Shown here piece by piece: positions 46,799 to 59,549 of a DNA stretch of 64,000 bases. The position numbers were made by a program, and so were the translations under genes. The notes beneath the pieces were generated by a model. That model searched no databases, was not told where the DNA came from, and saw only the letters and a program-made list of their open reading frames with translations. Every line of letters starts with the position of its first letter. Positions within the stretch are counted from its first letter, which is position 1. Source of the stretch: Cryptomeria japonica. Taxonomy: Eukaryota; Streptophyta; Pinopsida; Cupressales; Cupressaceae. The DNA lies in NCBI RefSeq assembly GCF_030272615.1, contig NC_081411.1:152447971-152511970 (forward strand), in the 5' to 3' direction.

Positions 46799-49700
46799 CT
46801 AAGTCTCTTTTAGAGGGTTGGCAACCCCCAGCTAATCTCTGAGATATTCAAAAGTGTCTTTAGGCAATGGTTTCCTTAGAATATCTTCAATTTGTTCCTC
46901 AGTAGGCACATAAACCAAACCGACTTCCTTTGCTTCAACCTTTTCTTTCAGGAAGTTATACCTTATAGAAATGTGTTTTGATTTGGAATGAAACACCAGA
47001 TTCTTTCACATATCAATAGCAGTAATATTATCACAATGAATAATAATAGGCTCATCATAACTTACCCTGATATCCTTTAACATCTATTTCATCCATAAAA
47101 TCTGAGTACAGTTGGTAGCAGATGCAATATATTCTGCTTCAATTGTAGACAATGAAGTGCATGATTATTTCTTACTAAGCCATGAAACCAACTTCTTCCC
47201 AAGAAAGAATGCATTTCCAGTAGTGCTCTTCTAGTCATCCACATCTCCTGCCTAATCAGAATCTATATATGTACATAATGTGAAGTCATCATTCTTTGGA
47301 TACCATAACCCAAAGTCTGTTGTACCTACCAAATATATGAATATCCACTTGATATAAATATCATGAGTTTCTCTAGGATCTGACTGAAATCTAGAAGCAA
47401 TACAAACAACATTCATTATATCAGGTCTTATCTAATTTAGGTATAGCAAACCACCAATCATTGATTTGAATCTGATTGGGTTCACCTTAGGTGATTCATC
47501 ATCCTTTGACAATTTGCAATCGGTTATCATAGGAGTACTGATAGGTTTAGAATTCTCAAGTCCAAATTTCTTAAGTAACTCCTTCACATACTTAGTTTGA
47601 CAAATGAAAATACCTTTATCAGTCTAAGTAATTTGCAAACCTATGAAAAATTTCATCTCACCAATCATAAACATTTCAAATTTATTCTTCATGTCATTAG
47701 CAAATTTCATGCATAAACCTTCTTCTCCTCCAAAAATGATATCATCCACAAAGACTTCAATAATCAATATGTCATCATGCTCAATCTAGTAATATAAGTT
47801 ACTATTAGCATTACCTTTACTGAAACCAAGCTTTGAAAGATAGTTATCCAATCTAGCATACCATGCTCTAGGGGCTTGTTTTAGTCCATATAAAGCTTTC
47901 TTCAATCTGCAAACCATGTCCTTGTCTTCTAATAAAGAAAATCCATCAAGATGTTCAATTTAAACTTCCTCTTCAAGATCTCCATTCAGAAAAGTACGTT
48001 TAATATTCATCTGATATACTTTGTAGTTCTTGTGTGCAACATAAGCAAGAAAAAGTCTTACCACTTCAATTCTAGCAACTGGGGCATAAGTTTCCCCATA
48101 ATCAATTCCTTCTTCCTGTGAACAACCTTTTCAAACCAATCTAGCCTTATTCCTCACTACTTAACCTTCCTCATTCAATTTTTTCCTAAGAACCCACTTA
48201 GTTCCAATAATTTTATTGTCTTTAGGTCTAGGTACAAGTTCCCATGTCTTATTCTTTTCAATCTGATCTAATTCCTCTTCCATTACTTTTAACCAATTTT
48301 CATCCTTACTTGTTTCAATGAAATATTCTGGTTCAATTTGAGAAATTAAACATACCTCTTTAGCAGCCAACCCTCTCCTAGTCATCACACCTTTCCTTTT
48401 ATCTCCAATAATCTGATCTTCAAAATGATTTAGCTTTGCATACCTGGGAGTCTCTGAATTTTCTTGATTTGTCGACTCATTTTGTTGTTCCTCTGTTAGT
48501 GTTTAATTTTTTGATGCTACCAATGTCATAGGTTCACTCTTCTAAATTGATTCTTGCATTATTGGTTCAGGTCTGATAAATTCATCTTCCGGTCCATAAT
48601 CATATGCTCCGATATGATTACTTCCATGCTCATCCACCTTGACATTTATGCTTTCCAATATCATATTCAATCTTTTGTTATAACATCTATATGCTTTTCT
48701 TGTAGTAGAATAACCCAAAAATATTCCTTCATCACTTCTAGCATCAAACTATCCTAATGCATCATCTCTTCTAATGTAACATTTACTTCCAAAAATTCTA
48801 AAATATCTGACAGTAGGAGTATGACCAAACCATAGTTCATAAGGAATCTTATCGGTATCGCCTTTAATGTGTGCTATGTTGAAAGTGTATACAATGGTAT
48901 TGAAAAACTCTCTCCAATAGATATCAAGTAATTCAGCTTCAGTCATCATAGTCCTTGCAGCATCCAAAATTGTTTTGTTCTTTCTTTCAACCAATCCATT
49001 TTGTTGTGGGGTTCTAGGTGCATAAATTTGCCTCCTAATACCATTCCTTTCACAAAAGTTGTTGAACTCACCGGATCTAAAATTACCGCCATGATCTAAT
49101 CTTAAGCACTTTATCTTCGTTCATGTCTCAGTCTCAACCATAACCTTAAAGATTTTGAATTTTTCAAAAGCTTCAAATTTCTCTTTCAAAAATGCCACCC
49201 ACATCATTCTAGAATAGTCATCAATAAGTAACATAAAATATCTATCACCTTGAAAGCTTTTAGTCCTTGCTAGTCCACACAAATCTGTATGAATAAGATC
49301 AAGAATTTCATTATATTTATCATGTACACTTTTGAAAGAAGTTCTAACTTTCTTACCCATTTGACATTCTCTACATACCGGATTATGAGGTTTAACAATC
49401 TTGAGAAAATCTCTAGCAGTCGGTATTGAACTGATCTTTACTATGCAATCAAAATTAATATGACACATCCTCTTATATCATAACCAACTTTCATCAATCT
49501 AGGAAATCAAGGAAGCCTTCTCACCGGAGTTCAAATGAAAGATATTTCCATTAGTCTGAGTTCCGGAAGCAATCTCCAATCCAAATTTATTAATAATCTT
49601 ACATTTTCCATCCTTGAATTGCAAATTAAATCTTCTATCCACCATCTGACCTACACTTAAGAGATTATGTTTTAAGCCTTCAACGTAATAAACATTATCA

Positions 49701-51033
49701 TTATTAGTCTTATCATCCAATGATATTGTTCCTTTGCCTTTGATGAAGTTCAATCCCCACCCTATTCTAAGGCAAATTATAGTTTCGTAGTTCTGCCATT
49801 ATTCTTCAGGGTGATAAACCAATCATGTGATGTGAGCATCTGTTGTCTATAACCCTTTCATCCTTTTCTTCAATTTTAGTAGCCAAGGCCTTTTCCTCAG
49901 TATGTGTTGGTTCAATGACAGATTTGAGAGAATCATCCTTGATAGCAATAAAGACCCAATCTTTGCCGGATGAAACACCATTACCAGATCCACTCACAGG
50001 TTCATCATCATCATCATCATCAGAAATAACATCATCATCGCCAACATAATAACATGATTTATCCTTATTCCTTCTAAATCTAGGTTTGCTTTGGTATTCA
50101 AGATTAGGCTTATAATTTCTCATAAATCTTTCATGATTCCTAGCAGCTCTCTCAGGACATCTAGATGCAAAATAACCAATCTCATTGCATGAAAAACATT
50201 TAAAAGGTACTTTTCCTTCATACTTACTTCCAACTGATCCTTTAGGAATTCTTCTAGCAATCAAGGCTTCCATCTCTTCAAGCTCTCTTTCTTCTTTCTC
50301 AATTTCCTCCATATCCTTAGCATACATCTCTTTCCAATCTATCTTCTATTTACTGGATGAAGATGCTCTAAATGCAATCTCAGTTTTAGCAACACTCTGA
50401 TATCCAAGTTCTTCAAGTTCAAAAGCAATCAATTTCCCAAGTAGTGTATCTTTGGTCATGGGTGTACTTGACATTGTTCGGAGTTCATTGATGGCAATAG
50501 CCTTCATCTTGTAAGTTAGAGGTAGAACTCTTGGAGATTTTGACACTATCTCATCTTCACTGACAAATCCACCACAACATTTGATACCCATGACAATCTC
50601 ATTGACTCTATCCATGAAATAACTTATCTTCTTCCATCTTTAAAGTTTCATATATCTTACTCGGAAACCTTCAAGTTTAGTAATCTTCACAACCTAGTCA
50701 CCTTCATAAAGAGTTTCAAGCTTTGTTCAGATCAGCTTAGCATTCTCCAACTCTATGAAATTCAATAGATTTTCATCAAATAGGGCACTTAATAATGCTT
50801 CTTTTTCTTTCTCTTACATCATTTTCAGATCTCTTATGTTCATCAGCAGGTGTCGGTGTTCCAGAATTATGATGATGAGGTATATACCCTTTCTCCACTA
50901 TCTCCCAAACTTTAGCTCCAAGACATCTGAGAGGAATCTTCATTTTCTCCTTACATATCTTATAATTTGTACCATCAAATTTGGGACTCTCCTTCTGGTA
51001 AGGATTGAATGTAGAACTAGGTGTGGTTGCCAT
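46799..51033 (-). pseudogene. Copia-D gag-pol remnant
   Basis: Gag starts MATTPSSTFNPYQ at 51033. A zinc knuckle lies near 50160-50198, with its histidine changed to tyrosine (CNEIGYFASRC). Protease relic VIDNRCSHHM near 49830; integrase from 49500 (zinc finger near 49380-49470, CRECQMGKK) to 48750 (MVERKNKTILDAARTM); RT from 48390 (NKTWELVPRPKD) to about 47200; RNase H 46799-47190 ending in ANPLKET and TAG. Many stops and frameshifts. Order is that of copia (integrase before RT). I do not assign a lineage beyond Ty1/copia. Confidence 0.88.
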
Positions 51034-51076
51034 CGGATCTCCTAAAGCGGTTAAGCTTCTGCAGAGAGGACCTCAC

Positions 51077-51088
51077 TCTGATACCAAT
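51077..51088 (-). promoter_or_regulatory. Copia-D primer-binding site
   Basis: In element sense TTGGTATCAGAG directly follows the 5' LTR end CATTCCAACA; initiator tRNA-Met type. Confidence 0.8.
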
Positions 51089-52332
51089 TGTTGGAATGCA
51101 CTGATACTGGTAGTAAACTAAGAGGGGGGGGTGAATCGGTTTACTAATAATAACAACAATCAATTCAATTATAAACCTTAAACCATAGCACAACCCAATA
51201 AAGAATATAACATAAAAGCACAACACACATAAAACTAATATTTTGATGTGGAAAACCCGAAAAGGGAAAAACCATGGTGGGAAACCCTACCCACAATCAG
51301 ATGAATACTCTGCATTAGTATTATGAATAATTACAAAGGGGTATACACATGTAGAAAGGCCAATAGCCTAGAGTGCACTGCTCATCACAAAGGGAAGTCT
51401 CACTGACTTACAAAATCATCAGACTACAATCCGAAAAATAATGAACTGTGAAAGTAGCATTTACTAATGCCTGATACAGTTCTAGTTAAGCACTAATGTC
51501 TGCTCTACAATACAAAAACCTTTCCAACCTTCATTTGAATGATATGACTTTATTCGCACTTAATCCTTCTCTCATAATGCAGACTTATCCAACCATAACC
51601 ATCGCATATCTATATGAATTACATGAACAAGTCACCTATAAATACAGATCATCAACCTTATTGACAAGGTCGGCTAAACCTTAAACCCATAAACCCATAA
51701 ATATTAAAATTACATCACTTGATACCACCAGACCAATATTATGATTTACATTACATAGCATGGACCTAAATCAAATAACCAAATAATTATATCCATTAGG
51801 GATTCCGCTAAGACCAAAATCCAACATGCTTCACTTGTTGGTAGAAACCCTCAGTGAAAGTTTAATCGGATCCAAATAGGACCACCATAATAGTACACCA
51901 TCCAAAGCAAAATCGCCAAATGCTCAGGATATGATCAAGAAGCACCAACAACATGAAAGAAATTGATTCCTAAAGCCGGACCCAAAATCCACTAACCAAG
52001 TCACCAAAACAACATACTGGTAAAGCTAACTGGGAATGTTAGAAGTCGGTAAAGGATAAAGCTAGCCGGTAAAGCTAAGAACAAGCGGGTAACTAGAAAT
52101 ACCAAAAGCAATCACCAAATCATGAAGCCACTAGAATATAGCAAGCATATAACCATCAGAATAATCATCCAAAACCGATTCCAAAGGTCTAATCATACTG
52201 GATCAAAATCACAACCAAAACCAAAATGATCACTAAGACTAACCAAGATAGATCTAACCGGGATAGTCTCCAACCGGGATACAATGTTGACATCAATGAC
52301 AACACTTAACCAAATCCGGCATATTGCCAATA
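51089..52332 (-). repeat. Copia-D 5' LTR
   Basis: Plus strand starts TGTTGGAATGCACTGATACTGG, and its other end ATATTGCCAATA corresponds to the ancestral ATATTTCCAACA seen in Copia-G. Contains a run of seven to eight G near 51125, also present in the family. Confidence 0.85.
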
Positions 52333-52439
52333 GTATTATGATATTATCTCATATTTGTTAAAACACACTTATCCTAAACTGATGAACCCCACACAAAAAT
52401 GAGCTTTCAGGCTCAAATGTCAGTGCTACATGCTTCAGG

Positions 52440-53583
52440 GATCAGTGCCCTACAAAATGACTCACAAAGGGATTTATCTAAGGTGTGTGGGATATGATGA
52501 AGCTAAGAGAATCATAGACCATTTTCATTCCAAATTTGGAATGGCCATGGAGGGAGTCAGGCGATAGCTTACCAAATTTTGAGGGCAGGATACTATTGGC
52601 CCTCTGTTTTCAAAGATGCATATCAATATGTCAAGACTTATCACACCTGCCAGATTACTACAACTTGAAAAAAGAATCCTACAATGCCACTACAACCTAT
52701 CATAGAAGTTAAACCATTTGCAATGTGGGGCCTTGACTTTATTAGAACTATAAACCCATCATCATCAGCACAACATAAGTATATTTTGACCACAACAAAC
52801 TATTGTACTAGATGGTCGAAAACTCAAGCGTTAAACAATTACACAACAGATGTAGTTATCAAGTTTTTAGAAGAACATGTTATAACCATATTTGGATGTC
52901 CTAATGCTCTAATATGTGATAATGGTTTTGTATTCACTTCCTTGAAATTTTCCAACTGGGTATTTGACTATGGGATCACCCTAAATTTCTCATCGAATTA
53001 TTACCCCTAGGATAATGGGTTGGAAGAGTCCACAAATAAGAATTTACTCAATGTTATCAAAAGGTTGCTCAAAAAAAATCCAAGAGATTGGCATATGCAG
53101 CTTAGGTTTTTTCTATGGGAAGACATAACAAGAGCAAAAAAATCTTTGGGAACTTCTCCCTATCACCTAGTTTATGGACAAGACCCTATTTTCCCAATGC
53201 AGCTAATGATTCCAACACTGAGATTCATGCAAGAGTACCTAGACCTGGAATAAAGAGTTCAAATCCACCTTTCACAGCTATTATTACTAGAAGAATTGAG
53301 AGATCGAGCTCTCAAAAAATTTGCAAAATACCAGGTAGTTGTCAAACGATGGTTTGACAGACGTACCATAGCAAAAGCCTTCAGAATCTTCGATTTGGTC
53401 TTCTATTGGGACAAATCTCACAAGAAGAGGGGGGATCGTGACAAATTTGACAACCTGTGGACGGGACCATACTAGATTTATGAGATACTTGGAGAAAATG
53501 CTTTCAAATTGAAAACCCTAACAGGAGAAGACATGCCATTGCCTGTCAACGAGCAGTACCTAAAACACTATTTCAAACCCTAA
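52440..53583 (+). pseudogene. Ty3/gypsy integrase remnant, plus strand
   Basis: H2C2 zinc-finger relic (FHSKFG, then YYWPSVFKDAYQYV and YHTCQ) at 52500-52665, shifted by frameshifts. The integrase core follows at 52684-53010 (FAMWGLDFIRTINPSS; CDNGFVF), then the GQAE-equivalent region, GTSPYHLVYG and a C-terminal domain with FDNLWTGPY and YLKHYFKP ending at TAA 53581. It differs clearly from the Tat integrases here. RT and gag are absent; Copia-D abuts its left side. Confidence 0.8.
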
Positions 53584-54192
53584 GTTCCCTGATGGGACTA
53601 GTCTGTACATAGCTAGAGTAGCTTCTTTTGAGTTTTGGTTTGTTTTAGTTTAGTTGTTTTTCTTTGTTAGTTTAGTTGTTTTCACTTTCTTAGATTAGCT
53701 TGCTTGCTTAGTTTGTTTATTTTCTTTTATTTTCTTAGTTTAGTTTTGAATAAGAGGAATTCCCATTTGTGAGAAAAGCGATGTTGCTTATGCGCACACT
53801 TCTGGCGTACACTACTACATTATATCTAGGGTGCTCCTTAGATAAATATTTATGGAGAATCTTAGAATCCTAGATTAATTATTTCTTAAGTATCTTAAAG
53901 TTGAGATTAGTACTTGGCTGGAAAGGGAATCATCTATTGTATCTTGACACTGAGTCTTTCAATTATTATATCTTTTACACTTAAATAAATTCTGAGTCAG
54001 TATGGTCTCCCAAAGTGAATTCATGGCAAATATACAAAAATAAAAAATAGTAAAAGTCTTACTTCAGCGCTACTATAATACTCAATCCTATGCAAGCTTC
54101 ATTACTTGCGAGCTAAAGTGTGGAAATATGTGAAAAGAAAAGAAATATAAAAAATGAATGAAAATGAAAAATCAGAGAACTTGGCTTTGGAT
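53584..54192. other. Non-coding 3' flank of the Ty3 integrase remnant
   Basis: T-rich sequence with repeated TTAGTTTAGTTG-type words at 53640-53750. No gene or clear element end seen. Confidence 0.5.
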
Positions 54193-55397
54193 TGTTGGCC
54201 ATTTGGTGGAATTGATTATGTGTTGCATTGATGTTTTGTCATTGATGCCAACACTAGTTGTTTGGATGCTTTACCGGCACCCTTATGGTCCCAGTAGGTT
54301 GAGCAGTTTTTTGGTTAACTTGGATCCAACATGATCCAATAGGCTCCAATATAGTCTGGTAATGGAATTGTCTTGTTCATGATACTTATGCTCATATTTG
54401 GTCAGTTGGTTTTGGTCTGGAGATCGGATGCTATCCTGTTTGCTTAGAAGATTGGTTTTCTGGTTCTGGTGAGGGTTTCACCGCCAAAGCTTTTGGTGGA
54501 CATCTTTAATGAATTACATAAGTGGTGTTGGTGTAGCTTCTGGTGGAGTTTTAGGATGTTGTTGTTGATCATGTTCGAGACTTGGCGGATGGACCTATAC
54601 TTGGTCCCAGTTGATCTAGGTTATGGACCGGCTTTAATATAACATGTGGATAGGACCTATTAATGTATTTTTGGGATGTCTTATGTGTTGATATTATTTG
54701 TTTGGCCTAAGGCCGACATGGTTTGTAATTATGTAATCAGTTTATTGTCTGGTGGCCGACCTGATTGATTATGGTCAAGGGTTTATATAAATAGATGTAA
54801 TATCTCATTGTAGATCATCATGGTTATGGTTAGAGGTCATGGTCAAGGAATGTAATGTGCAAATAATGTAATATCATTCAGGCAGAGGAGTTGGTTGATC
54901 ATTGGAGATCAAATTGGGTTTATGTAGGAGGATTTATTCCTCCGGTATTGAGCTTAACCAGAACTGTACTCAGGCATAGGAGATGCTATCTTTTGCAGTT
55001 CAATACTTCTCCGGATTGTAGTCTGGATTTATATGTAATCAGTGAGGCTCCTTTTGTGATGAGCAGTGCGCTCTAGGATGTTGGCCTTCTTGCAAGTGCA
55101 GGGCCCTTCATTGTAATTCACATACTTATTGCAAAAGTATTATCTGACTGTGGAAAGGCTTCCCACCATGGTTTTTCTGTTTACCGAGTTTTCCACATAT
55201 AAATCTTGGTGTCATGTGGATGGTATTTATTCTATGATTATTTTTTATGCTTAATTGGTTTATCTGTTATTCTTGTATTGATCTTTCGGGTTTCGGTATT
55301 AAATTTTAAATTTGTTAATGGTTTTGGTAATCTATGACAACTGATTTACCCCCCCCCCACCTCTTAGTTGTCTTTCAGTTATTTGAACTGTCTAACA
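54193..55397 (+). repeat. Solo LTR of a Copia-D-related element
   Basis: TGTTGGCC...CTAACA, 1205 bp. Flanked by TGGAT and TGGGT, a five-base duplication with one change. It aligns to the Copia-D LTR in opposite orientation (for example the TTTTCCACAT and CCCACCATGGTTTTTC regions). No primer site or internal sequence adjoins it, so it is a product of LTR-LTR recombination. Confidence 0.85.
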
Positions 55398-55817
55398 TGG
55401 GTGTGCGGAAATCTCTATAGGTGTACACTCATTATCAAAAAGAAAATTAAATCATCAGAAGTAGAGCAATCTTCGTGGGATTATAGAGATAACCTTGTCA
55501 GGGCTATAGACGCTCGCTAGCAGCAAGGCTCTATCCAAGGATGCTTTTGGAGTAAAGACAAAATGCACACACAACTGCACAATTTTCCATGATGGAACCA
55601 AAGAGTCATATTGTTATTGAGAGATGGGAATGAATGCATATGCACACACTTATAACTGAAGGATGAAAGATCTTGATACAGTTTAGGATTCCTCTTACTT
55701 TTCGAGTACCCTTCTTAGCCAAAGGGTAAGTTAGTTTTAATTAATCTAAGATTTCGGATTTAAAATAGATTCTATCTTTGTAATGTTTAGGAACATTCCC
55801 CACATGGAGTCATCAGA
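55398..55817. other. Anonymous flank
   Basis: Continues the sequence interrupted by the solo LTR. No gene or repeat recognised. Confidence 0.4.
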
Positions 55818-56695
55818 TGTTGTTACTATTAGACAGATCTGATACTGGGAGTAAACTGAGAGTGGGGTGAATCAATTTACCATCAGAAATTAGAACTTAA
55901 TGCATATCAAAACCATTAAACTGGAACACAAAGGAACCAACACAAAGAAGGATAGAACATGAAAGCTTAGTACACACAACACCAATATTTTGACATGGAA
56001 AACCCGATAAAGGGAAAAACCACAGTGGGAAACCCTACCCACAATCAAATAAATACTTTGCAGTAGTATTGTGAACAATTACAATGGGGTCTGCACTTGT
56101 AGGAAAGCCAATAGCCTAGAGCGCACTGTTCATCACAAAAAAAGTCTCCCTAATTTAAAAAAACATCGGAATACAATCCGGAAAGAATGAACTATGAAAG
56201 TAGCATCTCCTAATGCTTGATACAGTTCTGGTTAAGCACAGATGTCTTCCATACAATACAAAAACCTTCACCGAATGATATATAACTTGTTCGCACATAA
56301 ACCTTCTTTTGATAATGCAAACATAACCATCCATCCCATCGATATTCAAATTACATGAATAAGTCACCTATAAATATAGATCATCAACCTTATTAACAAG
56401 GTCAGCTAAACCCTAAACTCATAAACCTATAATATCAAAAACATTACACGATATCACCGGACCAATATTATGGTTTACATTACATAGCATGGACCTAAAA
56501 CATGTAACCAAACAATTCCATCCATCAGAAATTCCACTAAGACCAAAATCCAACACGCTTCACCAGCCGATAGAAACCCTTAGTGAGGTAACACATGAAG
56601 TCTAACCGGATCCAAATAGGACCACCATAATAGCACATCAGCCAATGCAAAGTCACCAAACACTTGGAATATGATCAAGAAGCATCTTCAGCGTG

Positions 56696-56700
56696 ATATA
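56696..56700. repeat. Target duplication of the TRIM-like element, left
   Basis: ATATA; the matching copy is 59685-59689. Confidence 0.85.
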
Positions 56701-56835
56701 TGTTGAGACATTGACCAGCTAGGACTCGAACCTAGGACCTTCCATACGCTGTTGGAGTGCTCTACCACTGAGCTACTGGCCCCTCTTGGACCAACCCATC
56801 GTCGATCTAGGTGTGTCTTATTTCCAACATGAACA
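56701..56835 (-). repeat. TRIM-like element 3' LTR
   Basis: Starts TGTTGAGACATTG and ends TTTCCAACATGAACA on the plus strand. Confidence 0.85.
56712..56782 (-). ncRNA. tRNA-like sequence in the 3' LTR
   Basis: 71 nucleotides in element sense. The D stem GCTC/GAGC and T stem CTAGG/CCTAG are perfect. The acceptor stem GGGCCAG pairs with CTGGTC plus a last mismatch. The A box TAGCTCAGTGG and B box GGTTCGAGTCC match the RNA polymerase III consensus. The anticodon stem is weak and its loop has eight bases, so no amino acid is assigned. It looks like a tRNA-derived promoter module rather than a working tRNA gene. Confidence 0.75.
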
Positions 56836-56845
56836 CCCCCCCTTA
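56836..56845 (-). promoter_or_regulatory. TRIM-like element polypurine tract
   Basis: Element sense TTAAGGGGGGG abuts the LTR start TGTTCATGTTGG. Confidence 0.75.
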
Positions 56846-56899
56846 AGCCACACCTCTCATATGCTTGGGGCTCCTAGCCTGGACCTGGCTCTAATACCA

Positions 56900-57247
56900 T
56901 GTTGATTTTCCTAGGTTTTATTATAATGTATATATCTGATTCAATCTGATACTTGCATTCTTGGAATTCTATGTGTTCTCAAATTGAATAACATTATACT
57001 ATATATATTCCTTTGGAGAGGCATGTCCTTGAATGGACATGTCTCTCCTTTAATTATAATAATTTAATCAATATTATAATGTTTCATCAATCAATTATTA
57101 ATTTAGAATAATATAATAGTTTAATATTGAATATTAAATTTTATATGATTAATAATTATATAATATAATATAACATAATAATATATTATTATTAATCCAC
57201 ATATATTATATGTATTCTAAATGATCATTTGACTGAAGCTACAAACA
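56900..57247 (-). repeat. Second LTR-like unit inside the TRIM-like element
   Basis: TGTT...AACA unit of 348 bp. In element sense it is preceded by a purine tract (AAGAGGGAGTGTTAA) and followed at once by TGGTATTAGAGCC, a mutated tRNA-Met primer site. No target duplication flanks it, so it is not a plain solo insertion. Very AT-rich at 57050-57210. Confidence 0.55.
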
Positions 57248-57584
57248 TTAACACTCCCTCTTAGCTAGGGAGGATGATCAGACAGAATGTGTAGTGATCT
57301 CCCATGTCAACACTTATAGCCCTCACCATAGCTACACAAAACATAATTAACACTCCCTCTTAGCTAGGGAAGATAAAATCAATGCAAATGCATTAAGTCT
57401 AGATTAATTATGGAATAGAGAAAATATTATCTCACTATGATATCAGGAAGTATGGTATAAACAAGAATATCAAGGCACGTGATATTCATGATAACTCAAA
57501 AATATCATCTCATGATATTGGGAGTATTTGCATCAACCATATGATGCTTATCATAGGGGACCATAGTCTCAAGGTGTGAATTTG
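57248..57584. other. TRIM-like element interior, repeat-poor part
   Basis: Carries two copies (57248 and about 57350) of an ATTAACACTCCCTCTTAGCT word. No gene. Confidence 0.5.
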
Positions 57585-58475
57585 CCTCTATCGGTGATTC
57601 TATTCACAAGCTCTTGTGTGGATTTCCTTTGTCGATGACTCTATCCATGAGCTCTCATGTGGATTGCCTCAGTCGGCGATTCTATCCACAAGCTCTTATG
57701 TGGATTGCCTTAGTCGACGATTCTATCCATGAGCTCTCACATGGATTGCCTCAATCGGTGATTCTATCCACAAGCTCTTATGTGGATTGCCTCAGTCGGC
57801 GATTCTATCCATGAGCTCTCATGTGGATTACCTCAGTCAGTGATTCTATCCACAAGCTCTTATGTGGATTGCCTCAGTCAGTGATTCTATCCATGAGCTC
57901 TCACATGGATTGCCTCAGTCGGTGATTCTATCCACAAGCTCTTATGTGGATTGCCTCAGTCAGCGATTCTATCCATGAGCTCTCACGCAGATTGCCTCAG
58001 TCGGCGATTCTATCCACAAGCTCTTACGTGGATTTCCTCAGTCGGCAATTCTATCCATGAGCTCTCACATGGATTGCCTCAGTCAGTGATCTATCCACAA
58101 GCTCTTAAGTGGATTGCCTCAGTCGGTGATTCTATCCATGAGCTCTCACATGGATTGCCTCAGTTGGTGATTCTATCCACAAGCTCTTATGTGGATTGCC
58201 TCAGTCGGTGATTCTATCCATGAGATCTCACATGGATTGCCTCAATCGGCAATTCTATCCACAAGCTCTTACGTGGATTGCCTCAGTTAGCAATTCTATC
58301 CATGAGCTCTCACGTGGATTGCCTCAGTCGGTGATTCTATCCACAAGCTCTTAAGTGGATTGCCTCAGTCGGTGATTCTATCCACAAGCTCTTACATGGA
58401 TTAGCTTAGTCGGTGATTCTATCCATGAGATCTCATGTGGATTGCCTCTGTCGGCGATTCTATCCACAAGCTCAA
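57585..58475. repeat. Tandem array of about 21 hairpin-forming 41-bp units
   Basis: Units of about 41 bases built on GATTCTATCCA...TGGATTGCCTCAGTCGG alternate between two types. One has ATCCACA facing TGTGGAT around AGCTCTTA; the other has ATCCATG facing CATGGAT around AGCTCTCA. The alternation makes an 82-83 bp higher-order repeat and breaks once near 58340-58400, where two of the first type are adjacent. Individual units carry mutations that spoil the stem. Confidence 0.9.
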
Positions 58476-59537
58476 GTTATTGTAAGATCGTCACCTTCCA
58501 ATAACCTCAAAAATACAAGTGGAAATCATTTGGAAGTCGTCACTTCCTTATGATTTACACAGGGCCCATAAGGCATTAAATGATTTCATTAGTATAATAA
58601 TCAATTGAATCAAGTTTTACCTCATAAGTGTTTCACCTTTGATAGTGAAAATCCCTCTCAATCACTATGATCGAAATTGTCACTAGTTGACTGAACCATC
58701 TGCTCCCTCTGAAGCTCAAGTTCTTGTATCAACCTCTTGTCCTCTTTTGAAATGTCAGACTCCCTCTGCATCTGGTCTCAATCATCAATTCATTTATAAG
58801 CATCAATTTATTTCTCCCTTTAATTCAATTTTATTGTGCTTTTGTCCTGAAGGTATGTCAGAGAGAGATTACAAATAGCTCATAAACTAAATTATCTCGA
58901 ACAGAAATACCAATGATAGAAGCATACAAGATTTTACTAGCCAATATTATAGCATAAATTACAAACTCAATAATCCATGTGCCTTAATAAAACATGGAAT
59001 ACTTATCTTAATTTTAAAACATTCCCTTTCATAAGGTGAGCCCATATAAGAAATATCACGCATGAATCATCTCTCATCATAATTCCCTTTGAATGATGTA
59101 GAACATTTTTCATAATTTTGATCAACACTTTCATTATGATCTGCCACACACAGTCATTAGTAACCTTTGAAATTTACCAAATTTATCCAATCTCTTAAAT
59201 GAGATGTTAGAAAATCTAATTACAAACATTTCCTCCAAGTTATAGCCAGATGCAAGGTTAAAACAAAAGTTATGACATTTTTCCCAAAACTGCTAACCCT
59301 AGGTAGGGTTTCAAGTGACCTGCACCAAAGTCATCATATTTTGCATAGAACTGAATCAAATTTGATGAGATAAACATATTTGAAAACTAGAAACATAGAT
59401 CTTTCCATCTATATATTATAGTCCTTATTTTGAGGCCAACCAAGGGCCGTACAATGGCATATTTCAGACTGAAAATTCTAAAAAAAACTGAATTCTCCAA
59501 CCCTCTCCAACCTCCAAATTAAACTTCACAGGCCTAA
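58476..59537. other. TRIM-like element interior, primer-site side
   Basis: AT-rich sequence without convincing frames. Ends at the primer site. Confidence 0.5.
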
Positions 59538-59549
59538 GCTCTGATACCA
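59538..59549 (-). promoter_or_regulatory. TRIM-like element primer-binding site
   Basis: TGGTATCAGAGC in element sense, directly next to the 5' LTR; initiator tRNA-Met type. Confidence 0.85.

Larger units (their letters stand above)
45854..52332 (-). mobile_element. Copia-D: Ty1/copia element, 3' LTR truncated
   Basis: 5' LTR 51089-52332 (1244 bp), primer site ATTGGTATCAGAG (tRNA-Met type) next to it, decayed gag-pol 46799-51033, purine tract, and a partial 3' LTR. Related copies in the window are Copia-E, Copia-G and the solo LTR at 54193. No target duplication can be checked because the left end is lost. Confidence 0.85.

Noticed and set aside
56712-56782. Ordinary nuclear tRNA gene
   Set aside because: The anticodon stem-loop is irregular and the sequence recurs at the same place in both copies of a 135-bp LTR, so it is part of the element.
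57585-58475. CRISPR-like regular repeat array
   Set aside because: The units are contiguous 41-bp tandem repeats with no unique spacers, in plant DNA inside a retrotransposon.
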